From the NCBI RefSeq assembly GCF_022809355.1, contig NZ_JAKZMM010000001.1, positions 62,001 to 126,000 of the forward strand: DNA of 64,000 nt, read 5' to 3'. Of this stretch, positions 23,972 to 32,492 are shown in pieces. The position numbers and the translations under genes were made by a program. The number at the start of each line of letters is the position of its first letter. Positions within the stretch are counted from its first letter, which is position 1. The notes below the pieces were generated by a model that was not told the origin of the DNA, searched no databases, and saw nothing but the letters and a program-made list of their open reading frames with translations. This DNA is from Parabacteroides faecalis. Lineage in GTDB: Bacteria > Bacteroidota > Bacteroidia > Bacteroidales > Tannerellaceae.

Positions 23972-24853
23972 ATGGTTACATTATCGAATCAACAATTGAC
24001 AGTTCAGGTTTCGCCCGAAGGAGCGGAACTTTGTAGTATCCGAGGGAACCGATCCCAAACGGAGTATTTATGGCAGGCTGATCCGGCGTATTGGAAACGG
24101 CATTCACCGGTTTTGTTTCCTATCGTTGGTAGCGTTTGGGAAAATACATACCGGCAAAACGGACAAACTTATTCGTTGTCGCAGCATGGTTTTGCACGGG
24201 ATATGACGTTTTCCCTAATCTCACAAACGGAAACCGAAGTCTGGTTTCGTCTGGAAAGTAACGAAGAGACCTTGAAAAAGTATCCTTTTCCGTTTGTTCT
24301 GGAAATAGGTTATCGCCTGGAGCAACAATCTGTTCGGGTGATGTGGCGAGTGATAAATCCGGCTTCGCAGGAAATGTTTTTCCAGATAGGAGCGCATCCG
24401 GCATTTTATTATCCGGATTTCTGTCCGGATACAGCTGAACGTGGTTTCTTCTCGTTTGATAAAAAAGACGGTTTGTCTTGTATCCTGATTGCAGAAAAAG
24501 GTTGTGTAGCCTTGGATAAACATCCTGTTTCATTGCAAGACGGCTTACTTCCGCTGGACATTCATACATTTGATCGGGATGCGTTGGTACTTGAGGACCG
24601 ACAGATAAGCCAGGTGACGTTGCTCGACAAGCAAAAACAGCCGCACCTTTCCTTGGAATTTACAGCTCCGGTTGTCGGACTTTGGTCGCCTCCTGCCAAG
24701 AATGCGCCGTTTGTCTGCATTGAACCGTGGTACGGACGTTGTGATCGTGTCCATTATGCCGGCGAATACAAGGACAAAGACTGGATACAACAGCTGAACG
24801 GAGGCGAGACTTTCGAAGCGGATTATACCATTACCTTATATAAAGAATGCTGA
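23972..24853 (+). CDS. Aldose 1-epimerase family protein (galactose mutarotase-like)
   Basis: This 293-residue cytoplasmic protein belongs to the mutarotase superfamily, which interconverts sugar anomers. Visible hallmarks are the N-terminal strand VQVSPEGAELCSIRG, YLWQADPAYWKRHSPVLFPIVG, the His-containing QHGFARDM, QIGAHPAFYYP (probable second catalytic His) and FVCIEPWYGRCD with the catalytic Glu near the C-terminus. The pattern is nearest to the YeaD/LacX subgroup of hexose-6-phosphate or aldose epimerases. It precedes nhaA by one base, so the two are probably co-transcribed, although no functional link is evident. Confidence 0.88.
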   Translation: MVTLSNQQLTVQVSPEGAELCSIRGNRSQTEYLWQADPAYWKRHSPVLFPIVGSVWENTYRQNGQTYSLSQHGFARDMTFSLISQTETEVWFRLESNEETLKKYPFPFVLEIGYRLEQQSVRVMWRVINPASQEMFFQIGAHPAFYYPDFCPDTAERGFFSFDKKDGLSCILIAEKGCVALDKHPVSLQDGLLPLDIHTFDRDALVLEDRQISQVTLLDKQKQPHLSLEFTAPVVGLWSPPAKNAPFVCIEPWYGRCDRVHYAGEYKDKDWIQQLNGGETFEADYTITLYKEC

Positions 24854-24854
24854 T

Positions 24855-26207
24855 ATGGAAAGAACATTTAAAGTTATCTTGAAACCGTTGCAGCGTTTTG
24901 CCATTCAGAAGCCCAACGCCAGCGTTTTGCTGTTTCTGGCTACTATCTTGGCCATGATCTTGGCAAACAGTCCGTTGCAAGACCGGTATCATCATTTTCT
25001 GCAATTCCCTGTAAAGCTGGTATTCGGCGACTTCAGTATCTTTTCTCATCACGGAGAACCGCTTTCGATGTTGGCTTTTGTCAACGATGCTTTGATGGCT
25101 GTTTTCTTCTTTACGATTGGTCTGGAGATCAAACAGGAAGTTCTGGTAGGAGAGTTACAGTCTTTCCGGAAAGCTTTGTTGCCGATTGTGGCGGCTATTG
25201 GCGGAATGGTTGTGCCGGTGCTGTTTTATTTCCTGGTTTGTCATGAAGGTCCGGAAGCGAATGGTGCTGCTATTCCAATGGCTACCGATATTGCCTTTGC
25301 GCTGGCTGTATTGGGATTACTGGGGAAACGTGTACCACTGACGATGCGTATCTTCCTGACTGCCTTGGCCGTGGTAGATGATATTGGTGGAATCATCATC
25401 ATCGCCTTGTTTTATAGTGGACATGTTTCGTTACAGCCGTTGTTGATTTCGGCTTTCTTGCTCTTGGTTTTGTATTTGGGTGGAAAGATGAAGATCTACA
25501 ACCGTCTGTTCTATTATGCTTTAGGCTTTTGTGTTTGGATGTTGTTTATGGAATCCGGTATTCACCCAACTATCGCGGGTGTTTTGGTTGCCTTTACAGT
25601 TCCCGCCAAACCTAAAATTGATTTGGAACGCTTTACCGGTGATATGACTGAATATCTTTCGATGCTCGATTCGAATGATGTGAAGAGTTGCGACCGCGCT
25701 TCGGTTTTGACTTCCCATCAAATCCAGGTACTGAACAATATTCACATGTGTACAGATCATTCCATCAGTCCGCTGCAATCCATTGCTCACCGCCTGCATC
25801 CGTGGGTAAATAATCTGATATTGCCGCTGTTTGCCTTTGTGAATACCGGTGTAACGTTTGGTGATATCCGTCCGGAATCATTGATACATGTACCGTTGGC
25901 CATTGTATTGGGATTGATAGCCGGTAAGTCGCTGGGTATTTTCAGCTTCTCTTATCTGTTTATCCGTAGTGGTATTATTCCGAAGCCGCAGGGACTTAGC
26001 AAACGGACCTTGTTTGCCGTGTCGATGCTCGGAGGTATCGGTTTTACAGTAGCATTGTTTATCGCGAATCTGTCGTTTGATTCGACTACCGAACAGGGGA
26101 TAGATCTGCTGAATCAGGCGAAGTTGGGTGTTTTTGTCGGTTCTTTCCTTTCTGGTCTGACCGGCTACTTGCTGCTTCGCATGGTACTTCCGAAAGAGAA
26201 TAGCTAA
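24855..26207 (+). CDS. nhaA: Na+/H+ antiporter NhaA
   Basis: NhaA exports sodium in exchange for protons and helps with pH and salt balance. The 450-residue protein has about 12 transmembrane helices. It shows the conserved NDALMAVFFFTIGLEIKQE segment, PMATDIAFALAVLGLLG and the double-aspartate motif LAVVDDIGGI, which forms the cation-binding site. The hydrophilic insertion at about residues 255-320 and the length (E. coli NhaA has 388 residues) fit the longer Bacteroidota forms. A terminator follows. Confidence 0.95.
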   Translation: MERTFKVILKPLQRFAIQKPNASVLLFLATILAMILANSPLQDRYHHFLQFPVKLVFGDFSIFSHHGEPLSMLAFVNDALMAVFFFTIGLEIKQEVLVGELQSFRKALLPIVAAIGGMVVPVLFYFLVCHEGPEANGAAIPMATDIAFALAVLGLLGKRVPLTMRIFLTALAVVDDIGGIIIIALFYSGHVSLQPLLISAFLLLVLYLGGKMKIYNRLFYYALGFCVWMLFMESGIHPTIAGVLVAFTVPAKPKIDLERFTGDMTEYLSMLDSNDVKSCDRASVLTSHQIQVLNNIHMCTDHSISPLQSIAHRLHPWVNNLILPLFAFVNTGVTFGDIRPESLIHVPLAIVLGLIAGKSLGIFSFSYLFIRSGIIPKPQGLSKRTLFAVSMLGGIGFTVALFIANLSFDSTTEQGIDLLNQAKLGVFVGSFLSGLTGYLLLRMVLPKENS

Positions 26208-26230
26208 CAGAAATAAAAAACAATAGGCTA

Positions 26231-26270
26231 GGGCGAGTCTTTGGTGTCAGACCAAAGGCCCGCCTTTTTC
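26231..26270 (+). terminator. Terminator after nhaA
   Basis: CTTTGGT and ACCAAAG form the upper stem around GTCAG, GGCG and CGCC form a lower stem with a small internal loop, and a run of five T follows. Confidence 0.75.
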
Positions 26271-26370
26271 TTTACCTTGAAGTCTTATCTGATTGGTTTC
26301 TAACCTACAGCATCCATCGTATTAATCCGATTCTGCCGAAGAATTAATCCAAAAGTAACGAAACATTAGG

Positions 26371-26458
26371 TTTCCTCCGGCCGAAGGATGTGTTTCCCCC
26401 GATCGAAGGATGCATGTCCTCCGACCGAAGGAAACCTTTCCTCCGATCGGAGGAAGAT
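26371..26458. repeat. Four-unit tandem palindromic element (copy B)
   Basis: Four contiguous 22-bp units start at 26371, 26393, 26415 and 26437. The left arm is close to TTTCCTCCG and the right arm close to CGAAGGATG. The last unit contains a perfect 18-bp palindrome, TTCCTCCGATCGGAGGAA. The layout matches the elements at 8431, 53428 and 61458 although the sequence differs. Confidence 0.88.
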
Positions 26459-26685
26459 TAGTGTCCTATTGTATTTGACTTAATATCCAGGCGGAAATAA
26501 AATAAGGATCCGGCAGTTTGCAAAGAATAGCCTGTACCCGCAATGGATGAAAATCGATACATTTTTCGGCCTGATAGCTATCAAAAAGAACTATTCATAA
26601 CTTTAAACACTGTAAAAAAAGCGCTGCCAGCGTGTGGTTTAGTATTATTTAACTGCAAAAGTTCAGCATACGGATTTAACATTTC

Positions 26686-26693
26686 TAATTTTG
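26686..26693 (+). promoter_or_regulatory. -7 element for the bat operon
   Basis: TAATTTTG matches TAnnTTTG and lies 45 nt before the moxR-like start. The -33 position reads TTCA, a weak match. Confidence 0.55.
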
Positions 26694-26738
26694 TGCAGCT
26701 TAAAAAAGAGAATAATATAACACTATAAATTTTTATTT

Positions 26739-27734
26739 ATGAGTCAGACTGTGGATATTCGCGAGTTAAATGAGCGAATTGAGAGTAAGAGTTCCTTCGT
26801 AAATATGATTACGATGGGTATGGACCAGGTTATCGTAGGTCAGAAACATTTGGTTGAATCATTGTTGATCGGTTTGCTTTCTGATGGACATATCTTGTTG
26901 GAAGGTGTTCCTGGTTTGGCAAAGACTTTAGCCATCAAAACATTGTCATCTTTGATTGACGCGCAATACAGCCGAATACAGTTCACCCCGGACTTGCTGC
27001 CGGCCGACGTTATCGGTACCATGATTTATAGTCAGAAAAGCGAAGAATTCCAAGTTAAACAAGGTCCCGTCTTCGCTAATTTTGTATTAGCCGATGAAAT
27101 TAACCGTGCTCCGGCCAAGGTACAGAGTGCTTTGCTCGAAGCGATGCAGGAACGTCAGGTAACTATTGGTGAACGGACATACAAGCTGCCGGAACCTTTC
27201 CTGGTAATGGCTACACAAAACCCAATTGAACAGGAAGGTACTTATCCGCTACCGGAAGCTCAGGTGGACCGTTTCATGCTGAAGGTTATTATCAGCTATC
27301 CGAAGAAAGAAGAAGAAAAACTGATTATCCGTCAGAATATCTCAGGTATCAAACCGGAAATCAAGCCGATCTTGAAGAAAGAAGAAATCATGGAAGCCCG
27401 CAAGGTGGTTCGTGAAGTCTATCTGGATGAGAAGATTGAGCGTTACATTGTCGATATTGTCTTTGCCACTCGTTTCCCGCAAGAACACGGATTGGCTAAT
27501 TTGGCAAATATGATTTCGTTCGGAGCTTCTCCGCGTGCTTCTATCAGTCTGGCATCAGCCGCTCGTGCTTATGCCTTCATCAAGCGTAGAGGCTATGTAA
27601 TTCCGGAAGACATCCGTGCCGTTTGTCACGATGTATTGCGTCATCGTATTGGTTTGAGCTACGAAGCTGAAGCGAATAATCTGACAACAGAAGAAGTAAT
27701 CAGTGAAATTCTGAATAAGGTAGAAGTACCTTGA
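26739..27734 (+). CDS. MoxR-family AAA+ ATPase of the bat operon
   Basis: MoxR ATPases act as chaperone-like motors that work with VWA-domain proteins. The 331-residue protein has Walker A GVPGLAKT (Gly56-Thr63), Walker B FVLADEINRAPAKVQ, sensor MATQNPIEQEGTYPLPEAQ and arginine-finger region VDRFM, all standard for the MRP subfamily. It is the first gene of the operon and is followed 87 nt later by the DUF58 gene, an arrangement conserved in Bacteroidales aerotolerance (bat) clusters. Confidence 0.95.
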   Translation: MSQTVDIRELNERIESKSSFVNMITMGMDQVIVGQKHLVESLLIGLLSDGHILLEGVPGLAKTLAIKTLSSLIDAQYSRIQFTPDLLPADVIGTMIYSQKSEEFQVKQGPVFANFVLADEINRAPAKVQSALLEAMQERQVTIGERTYKLPEPFLVMATQNPIEQEGTYPLPEAQVDRFMLKVIISYPKKEEEKLIIRQNISGIKPEIKPILKKEEIMEARKVVREVYLDEKIERYIVDIVFATRFPQEHGLANLANMISFGASPRASISLASAARAYAFIKRRGYVIPEDIRAVCHDVLRHRIGLSYEAEANNLTTEEVISEILNKVEVP

Positions 27735-27821
27735 TAATAAACCCTAGCAACGGAGAATGGGTGATCCGGACAGGAAACGCCTCATTCTCCCAAGTCAATT
27801 TTCAATGATTAAGTTGATACA

Positions 27822-28691
27822 ATGGAAACAAGTGAACTGTTAAAGAAAGTCCGTCGGATCGAAATCAAGACCCGTGGCCTTTCACGTAATATCTTTGCCG
27901 GGCAATACCATTCAGCATTCAAGGGACGTGGTATGGCTTTCAGTGAAGTACGTGAATACCAGTACGGGGACGATATTCGAGACATAGACTGGAATGTGAC
28001 TGCGCGCTATATCCGTCCGTATGTAAAAGTCTTTGAAGAAGAGCGAGAATTGACCGTGATGTTGCTGATTGACGTATCCGGCAGCCGCGATTTCGGTTCC
28101 GTGAATGTGATGAAGAAAGAAATCATGACGGAGATAGCTGCCACATTGGCCTTTTCGGCTATACAGAATAATGATAAGATCGGGGTGATTTTCTTCTCGG
28201 ATAAGGTCGAAAAATTCATTCCGCCGCAGAAAGGAAGAAAGCATATTCTGTATGTGATCCGCGAGTTGATCGATTTTCAGCCGGAAGACCGGCAAACCGA
28301 TATAAGCCAGGTATTGAAATACCTGACGAATGCTATCAAAAAGCGTTGTACAGCTTTTCTGATCTCTGATTTTATCAATAAGGACAGCTTCAAGGATGCT
28401 TTGACGGTGGCTAACCGCAAGCATGACATGGTTGCCATTCAGGTATATGATCAGCGCGAGACAGAATTGCCGTCGGTCGGTCTGATGAAGATCAAGGATG
28501 CCGAAACAGGAAAAGAACAATGGATTGATACTTCATCGTCGCGTGTCCGCCAGGCGTACAAGGAATGGTGGGAGAAACGCCAGGAAGCAATGGATACAAC
28601 ATTCAAGAAATGCCGTGTTGATTCAGTCTCCATTCGTACGGAAGATGATTATGTGAAGTCGTTAATGGCTCTTTTCGAAAAACGAAATTAA
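27822..28691 (+). CDS. DUF58 (VWA-like) protein
   Basis: This 289-residue cytoplasmic protein has the DUF58 signature RGMAFSEVREYQYGDDIRDI followed by DWNVTARY, and a VWA-like MIDAS region (LLIDVSGSRDFG, DVSGS). DUF58 proteins pair with MoxR ATPases. It follows the moxR-like gene and precedes the membrane protein gene by 8 nt, so it is in the bat operon. Its biochemical role is not established. Confidence 0.92.
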   Translation: METSELLKKVRRIEIKTRGLSRNIFAGQYHSAFKGRGMAFSEVREYQYGDDIRDIDWNVTARYIRPYVKVFEEERELTVMLLIDVSGSRDFGSVNVMKKEIMTEIAATLAFSAIQNNDKIGVIFFSDKVEKFIPPQKGRKHILYVIRELIDFQPEDRQTDISQVLKYLTNAIKKRCTAFLISDFINKDSFKDALTVANRKHDMVAIQVYDQRETELPSVGLMKIKDAETGKEQWIDTSSSRVRQAYKEWWEKRQEAMDTTFKKCRVDSVSIRTEDDYVKSLMALFEKRN

Positions 28692-28699
28692 AGAGAATC

Positions 28700-29716
28700 A
28701 TGAATGTATTGAATAAAACTATATTGGTATTTTCGATGGCTGCCGGTTTGGTGGGCGGAAAGATCCAGGCACAACAGTCGCTGATTGATGTCAAGATTGA
28801 TTCGGCTGCTATCCTGATCGGCGAGCAGACCAAGCTGCATTTGTCGGTTACTGCCGATAAGGATCGCCCGGTACAGATTGTTATTCCTGCAGATACCTTG
28901 ATGCGTGGAGTAGAAGTACTGGAAATTTCCAAACCTGATTCGTCGGTTATAGAAAACAACAGGTTACTGATCAAGCAGGATCTGTTGATTACTTCCTTCG
29001 ACTCGGCCTTGTATTTGCTTCCTCCGTTGAAAGTCATCGACGGGGCAGATACGGTTTATTCCAATCAGGTAGCTTTGAAGGTATCGACAGTTCCCGTAAA
29101 TGTAGATAAGCCGGAAGAGTTTTATGACATTAAGGATGTGTGGAAACCTCCTTTCGTGTGGGCAGATTATTATCCGATTATTTACGGTGTGCTGCTGGGA
29201 TTACTGTTGCTCTGTATTATTATATATGTAATCAAGCGACTGAAGAACCGGAAGTCTATTTTGCCGTTCTCAGAACCTGCCGAACCGAAATTGCCTCCTT
29301 TCGAGCAAGCCATGAAAGAACTGGATGCGTTGAAGGAAAAGAAACTGTGGCAACAAGGTTTGAACAAGGAGTATTATACCGCATTAACCGAAACCCTTCG
29401 TCGGTATATTGTAGATCGTTTCGGTGTCAATGCAATGGAGATGACATCCGGGGAAATATTGGATATCCTTCGGGGTGTGAAGGAAGCAGCGCCGGTTTAT
29501 GATAAGTTACAGCAGATTCTTGGCTTGGCAGACTTCGTTAAGTTCGCCAAACTTCATCCGCTGCCCGACGAAAATGACCGGAGTATGACAAACGCTTATC
29601 TGTTTGTGACCGAAACGAAACCCGAAGAAGTAATTCCGGAGAAAGAAACTTCTGAAGCGACAGGAGGGGAAGAAGAAAAACAGAGTGAAACAAATGATTC
29701 TAAAATAAAGGAATAA
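28700..29716 (+). CDS. Membrane protein of the bat operon (BatD/DUF4381-like)
   Basis: This 338-residue protein has a signal peptide (to about residue 24, GGKIQAQ), a periplasmic beta-rich domain (about 25-145), one transmembrane helix (IIYGVLLGLLLLCIIIYVI, about 159-177) and a cytoplasmic helical tail (about 190-310) with LNKEYYTALTETLRRYIVDRF, ending in an acidic low-complexity segment. The tail resembles the cytoplasmic tail of BatD (FYEEVLRALWGYLSDKL), so the two may be related. It sits between DUF58 and batA, where many Bacteroidales encode a protein of this type. Function unknown. Confidence 0.85.
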   Translation: MNVLNKTILVFSMAAGLVGGKIQAQQSLIDVKIDSAAILIGEQTKLHLSVTADKDRPVQIVIPADTLMRGVEVLEISKPDSSVIENNRLLIKQDLLITSFDSALYLLPPLKVIDGADTVYSNQVALKVSTVPVNVDKPEEFYDIKDVWKPPFVWADYYPIIYGVLLGLLLLCIIIYVIKRLKNRKSILPFSEPAEPKLPPFEQAMKELDALKEKKLWQQGLNKEYYTALTETLRRYIVDRFGVNAMEMTSGEILDILRGVKEAAPVYDKLQQILGLADFVKFAKLHPLPDENDRSMTNAYLFVTETKPEEVIPEKETSEATGGEEEKQSETNDSKIKE

Positions 29717-29717
29717 G

Positions 29718-30704
29718 ATGGTATTTGCAAATCCTACATATTTATATTTGTTGTTGCTATTAGTCCCGTTGATTGGCTGGTACATCTACAAGTTACATAA
29801 GAGTCAGGCTAGTTTGCAGGTCTCTTCGTCTGAAGCTTTCCAATTGCCGGGAACGTCATCCTGGAAAGTTTATATGCGACATCTGCCATTTGTTTTGCGT
29901 ATGTTGGCCATAGCCTTGTTGATAGTCGTACTGGCTCGTCCGCAATCAACCAACAGCTGGCAGAATTCTTCTACGGAAGGTATTGATATTGTGATGGCAA
30001 TGGATATTTCAACCAGTATGTTGGCAGAAGATTTGAAGCCGAATCGTCTGGAAGCGGCTAAGGATGTAGCGGCATCGTTCATCAACGGACGCCAGAATGA
30101 TAATATTGGTCTGGTTGTTTTTGCTGCGGAAAGTTTTACACAATGCCCGTTAACCATTGATCACGGAGTTTTGTTGAATCTGTTTAAAGATATACAACCG
30201 GGCATTATCCAGGATGGTACAGCCATCGGATTAGGCTTGGCGAATGCCGTAAGTCGTATCAAAGACAGTCAGGCAAAGTCAAAAGTGATCATCCTGCTGA
30301 CGGATGGTGTAAACAATACCGGTGAGATTGCTCCGGTAACGGCGGCAGAGATTGCCAAAACATTCGGTATCCGTGTTTATACCATTGGTGTAGGTACGCA
30401 AGGAGAAGCTCCTTATCCGATTCCGACAGCCTTTGGTGTACAATATCAGAATGTACCGGTTGAGATCGATGAGCAAGTATTAAAACAAATCGCATCTACG
30501 ACAGGCGGACAATATTTCCGTGCAACGGACAATTCAAGCCTGAAGGAAATCTATTCGGAGATCGATCAGTTGGAAAAGACGAAAATCAGTGTTCAGGAAT
30601 TCAGCAAGAAACAGGAAGAATACAAGAACTGGGCTTTGCTGGTATTTGCCTTGTTGCTGATTGAAGTTTTGTTGAGAAATACAGTGTTAAGAAATATTCC
30701 ATAA
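29718..30704 (+). CDS. batA: BatA, membrane-anchored VWA protein
   Basis: This 328-residue protein has two N-terminal transmembrane helices (about residues 7-25 and 57-73), a VWA domain with an intact metal site (Asp96, Ser98, Ser100 in MAMDISTSM, plus DGTAIG and LLTDGVNN) and a C-terminal helix (about 302-320). In B. fragilis the bat (Bacteroides aerotolerance) genes affect survival in oxygen, but the molecular role remains unclear; the VWA domain probably mediates protein contacts in the periplasm. It overlaps no gene and follows the previous one directly. Confidence 0.93.
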   Translation: MVFANPTYLYLLLLLVPLIGWYIYKLHKSQASLQVSSSEAFQLPGTSSWKVYMRHLPFVLRMLAIALLIVVLARPQSTNSWQNSSTEGIDIVMAMDISTSMLAEDLKPNRLEAAKDVAASFINGRQNDNIGLVVFAAESFTQCPLTIDHGVLLNLFKDIQPGIIQDGTAIGLGLANAVSRIKDSQAKSKVIILLTDGVNNTGEIAPVTAAEIAKTFGIRVYTIGVGTQGEAPYPIPTAFGVQYQNVPVEIDEQVLKQIASTTGGQYFRATDNSSLKEIYSEIDQLEKTKISVQEFSKKQEEYKNWALLVFALLLIEVLLRNTVLRNIP

Positions 30705-30716
30705 AAACAGAAAGAT

Positions 30717-31736
30717 ATGTTTCGTTTTGCAAATCCGGAATTTTTATATCTGCTGCTGATATTACCGGCGTTGATAGTATTCTATATCTATGCCGTTATT
30801 CAAAAGCGGAGAGCAGTAAAGCGATATGGTAATCCGGCGTTATTGGTAGAACTTATGCCGGATGTATCGCCCAAACGCCAACATTTGAAGTTTTGGCTTT
30901 CGTTTGCAGCTATTGCCTTGATGATATTTGTTATTGCGGGTCCGCAGTTTGGTTCCAAGCTGGAAACCGTCAAACGTCAGGGAGTCGAAATCATGGTCTG
31001 TCTGGACGTTTCGAACTCCATGTTATCAGAAGATGTAGCTCCCAGCCGATTGGCAAAGGCTAAACAAATGTTGGCTAAGTTGACTGACGGACTTTCTAAT
31101 GACAAAGTAGGTATGATTGTCTTTGCAGGTGACGCCTTTACACAGTTGCCTATTACATCCGACTACATATCGGCTAAAATGTTCTTGTCGTCTATCAGTC
31201 CGGAAATGATTTCAACACAAGGAACGGCGATTGGTGCCGCCATTAATCTGGCTGCCCGTTCATTTACACCGAATGAAACATCCGATAAGGCGATCATCGT
31301 GATTACCGATGGTGAGAACCACGAAGATGATGCCGTTGGTGCGGCCAAGATGGCTTCCGACAAAGGTATTCATGTAAATATCGTTGGTATTGGTGATCCG
31401 AAAGGTGCTCCGATTCCTATGGGAAGTGCAAACAATTACATGAAAGACAATGCAGGAAATGTAGTCATCACGAAGTTGAATGAACAGATGTGTCAGGAGA
31501 TTGCTGCTGCCGGTAATGGAATGTATGTGCGGGCTGATAATACCAATTCGGCATTACGTGCCTTAGAGAAAGAGATAGAGAAGATGAATAAAACGGAAAT
31601 GGACAGCAAAGTCTATTCCGAATACGACGAGCAATTTCAGATTCTGGCATGGATCGCTTTGATTCTTCTGATCGGTGACGTATTGACACTCGACAGAAAG
31701 AACCGGATCTTCAAGAAAATAAAGTTGTTCTCTTAA
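30717..31736 (+). CDS. batB: BatB, membrane-anchored VWA protein
   Basis: This 339-residue paralogue of BatA has the same layout: transmembrane helices near residues 8-26 and 58-74, a VWA domain with intact MIDAS (Asp97, Ser99, Ser101 in VCLDVSNSM, QGTAIGAA and VITDGENHED) and a C-terminal transmembrane helix (ILAWIALILLIGDVL). It is 12 nt downstream of batA and 12 nt upstream of batC. BatA and BatB probably form a complex that cooperates with the MoxR ATPase; this is inferred from the conserved neighbourhood. Confidence 0.93.
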   Translation: MFRFANPEFLYLLLILPALIVFYIYAVIQKRRAVKRYGNPALLVELMPDVSPKRQHLKFWLSFAAIALMIFVIAGPQFGSKLETVKRQGVEIMVCLDVSNSMLSEDVAPSRLAKAKQMLAKLTDGLSNDKVGMIVFAGDAFTQLPITSDYISAKMFLSSISPEMISTQGTAIGAAINLAARSFTPNETSDKAIIVITDGENHEDDAVGAAKMASDKGIHVNIVGIGDPKGAPIPMGSANNYMKDNAGNVVITKLNEQMCQEIAAAGNGMYVRADNTNSALRALEKEIEKMNKTEMDSKVYSEYDEQFQILAWIALILLIGDVLTLDRKNRIFKKIKLFS

Positions 31737-31748
31737 ATCTTTAGTGAA

Positions 31749-32492
31749 ATGAAATTGATACGGAAATCCATAGTATGTGTTGCGGTGCTGCTTTCGGGAA
31801 ATATGTTGTCTTCAGCATTTGCCCAGAAAGCAGAGCGGAAACATGTACGCGAAGGCAATGAGTTGTATAAGACAGAAAAGTACACGGAGGCGGAAGTCGC
31901 TTATCGAAAAAGCTTGGATGTGAATCCTCGTTCTATCGAAGGAACTTACAACTTGGGTAATTCACTATACAAGCAGGATAAACTGAAAGAGGCAGCCGAA
32001 CAATATCAGTTATTGGCCGGACAGGAAGCCAAGATGAAGGAAACTCCGGAAGGGAAGGCCCGTCTGGCTGAGATTTATCACAACATGGGTAACATCAGCA
32101 TGAAAGGAAAAGATTATGCCCAGAGTGTGGAAGCCTATAAGCAGTCGTTGCGTTTGAATCCGAAAGATGATGAAACCCGTTATAATTTGGCTTTGGCCCA
32201 AAAGCTACTAAGCGACCAGCAGAATGAGGATCAAAGTCAAGACCAGAAAAACGAGGAAAAACAAGAAGATAAAGAAAACAAGGATCAGCAGCAACAGCAA
32301 CAACAGCAGAAGCCTGATGATCAGAAGCAGAACAAGACTCAGGAAGAACAACAACAGAACGAACAGATGAGTCAGGACAATGCACAACAGATGTTGGATG
32401 CTTTCTTGCAGGATGAAAAAGATACGCAGGAGAAAGTAAAGAAAGCCCAGCAGCAGCAACAGCAACGTCGTAAAACGGAAAAACAATGGTAA
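31749..32492 (+). CDS. batC: BatC, periplasmic TPR protein with Gln-rich tail
   Basis: This 247-residue protein has a signal peptide (SSAFAQ, about residues 1-26), three TPR repeats (about 27-155, including NELYKTEKYTEAEVAYRKSL and YNLGNSLYKQDKLKEAAEQY) and a strongly Gln/Glu/Lys-rich tail (about 157-247) with several poly-Gln runs. TPRs imply binding to other Bat proteins, and the charged tail is probably disordered. Its stop codon overlaps the predicted batD start (TAATG). Confidence 0.9.
   Translation: MKLIRKSIVCVAVLLSGNMLSSAFAQKAERKHVREGNELYKTEKYTEAEVAYRKSLDVNPRSIEGTYNLGNSLYKQDKLKEAAEQYQLLAGQEAKMKETPEGKARLAEIYHNMGNISMKGKDYAQSVEAYKQSLRLNPKDDETRYNLALAQKLLSDQQNEDQSQDQKNEEKQEDKENKDQQQQQQQQKPDDQKQNKTQEEQQQNEQMSQDNAQQMLDAFLQDEKDTQEKVKKAQQQQQQRRKTEKQW

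Larger units (their letters stand above)
26208..26738. other. 531-bp intergenic region before the bat operon
   Basis: It contains the nhaA terminator (26231-26270), a four-unit palindromic element (26371-26458) and a -7 element (26686-26693). The rest (26271-26370 and 26459-26685) shows no gene or motif that I can support; a 61-codon frame near 26543 lacks coding features. Confidence 0.7.

Noticed and set aside
26543-26728. 61-codon open frame before the bat operon
   Set aside because: It crosses the -7 element at 26686-26693 and has no coding character.
32208-32486. Leucine-rich minus-strand frame opposite batC
   Set aside because: Poly-Gln codons of BatC read in reverse give Leu/Phe runs; it is a mirror of the coding sequence.
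31749-32492. Frameshift or assembly error in the Gln-rich end of batC
   Set aside because: Mixed CAG/CAA codons and a stop overlapping the next start (TAATG) indicate a normal low-complexity tail.
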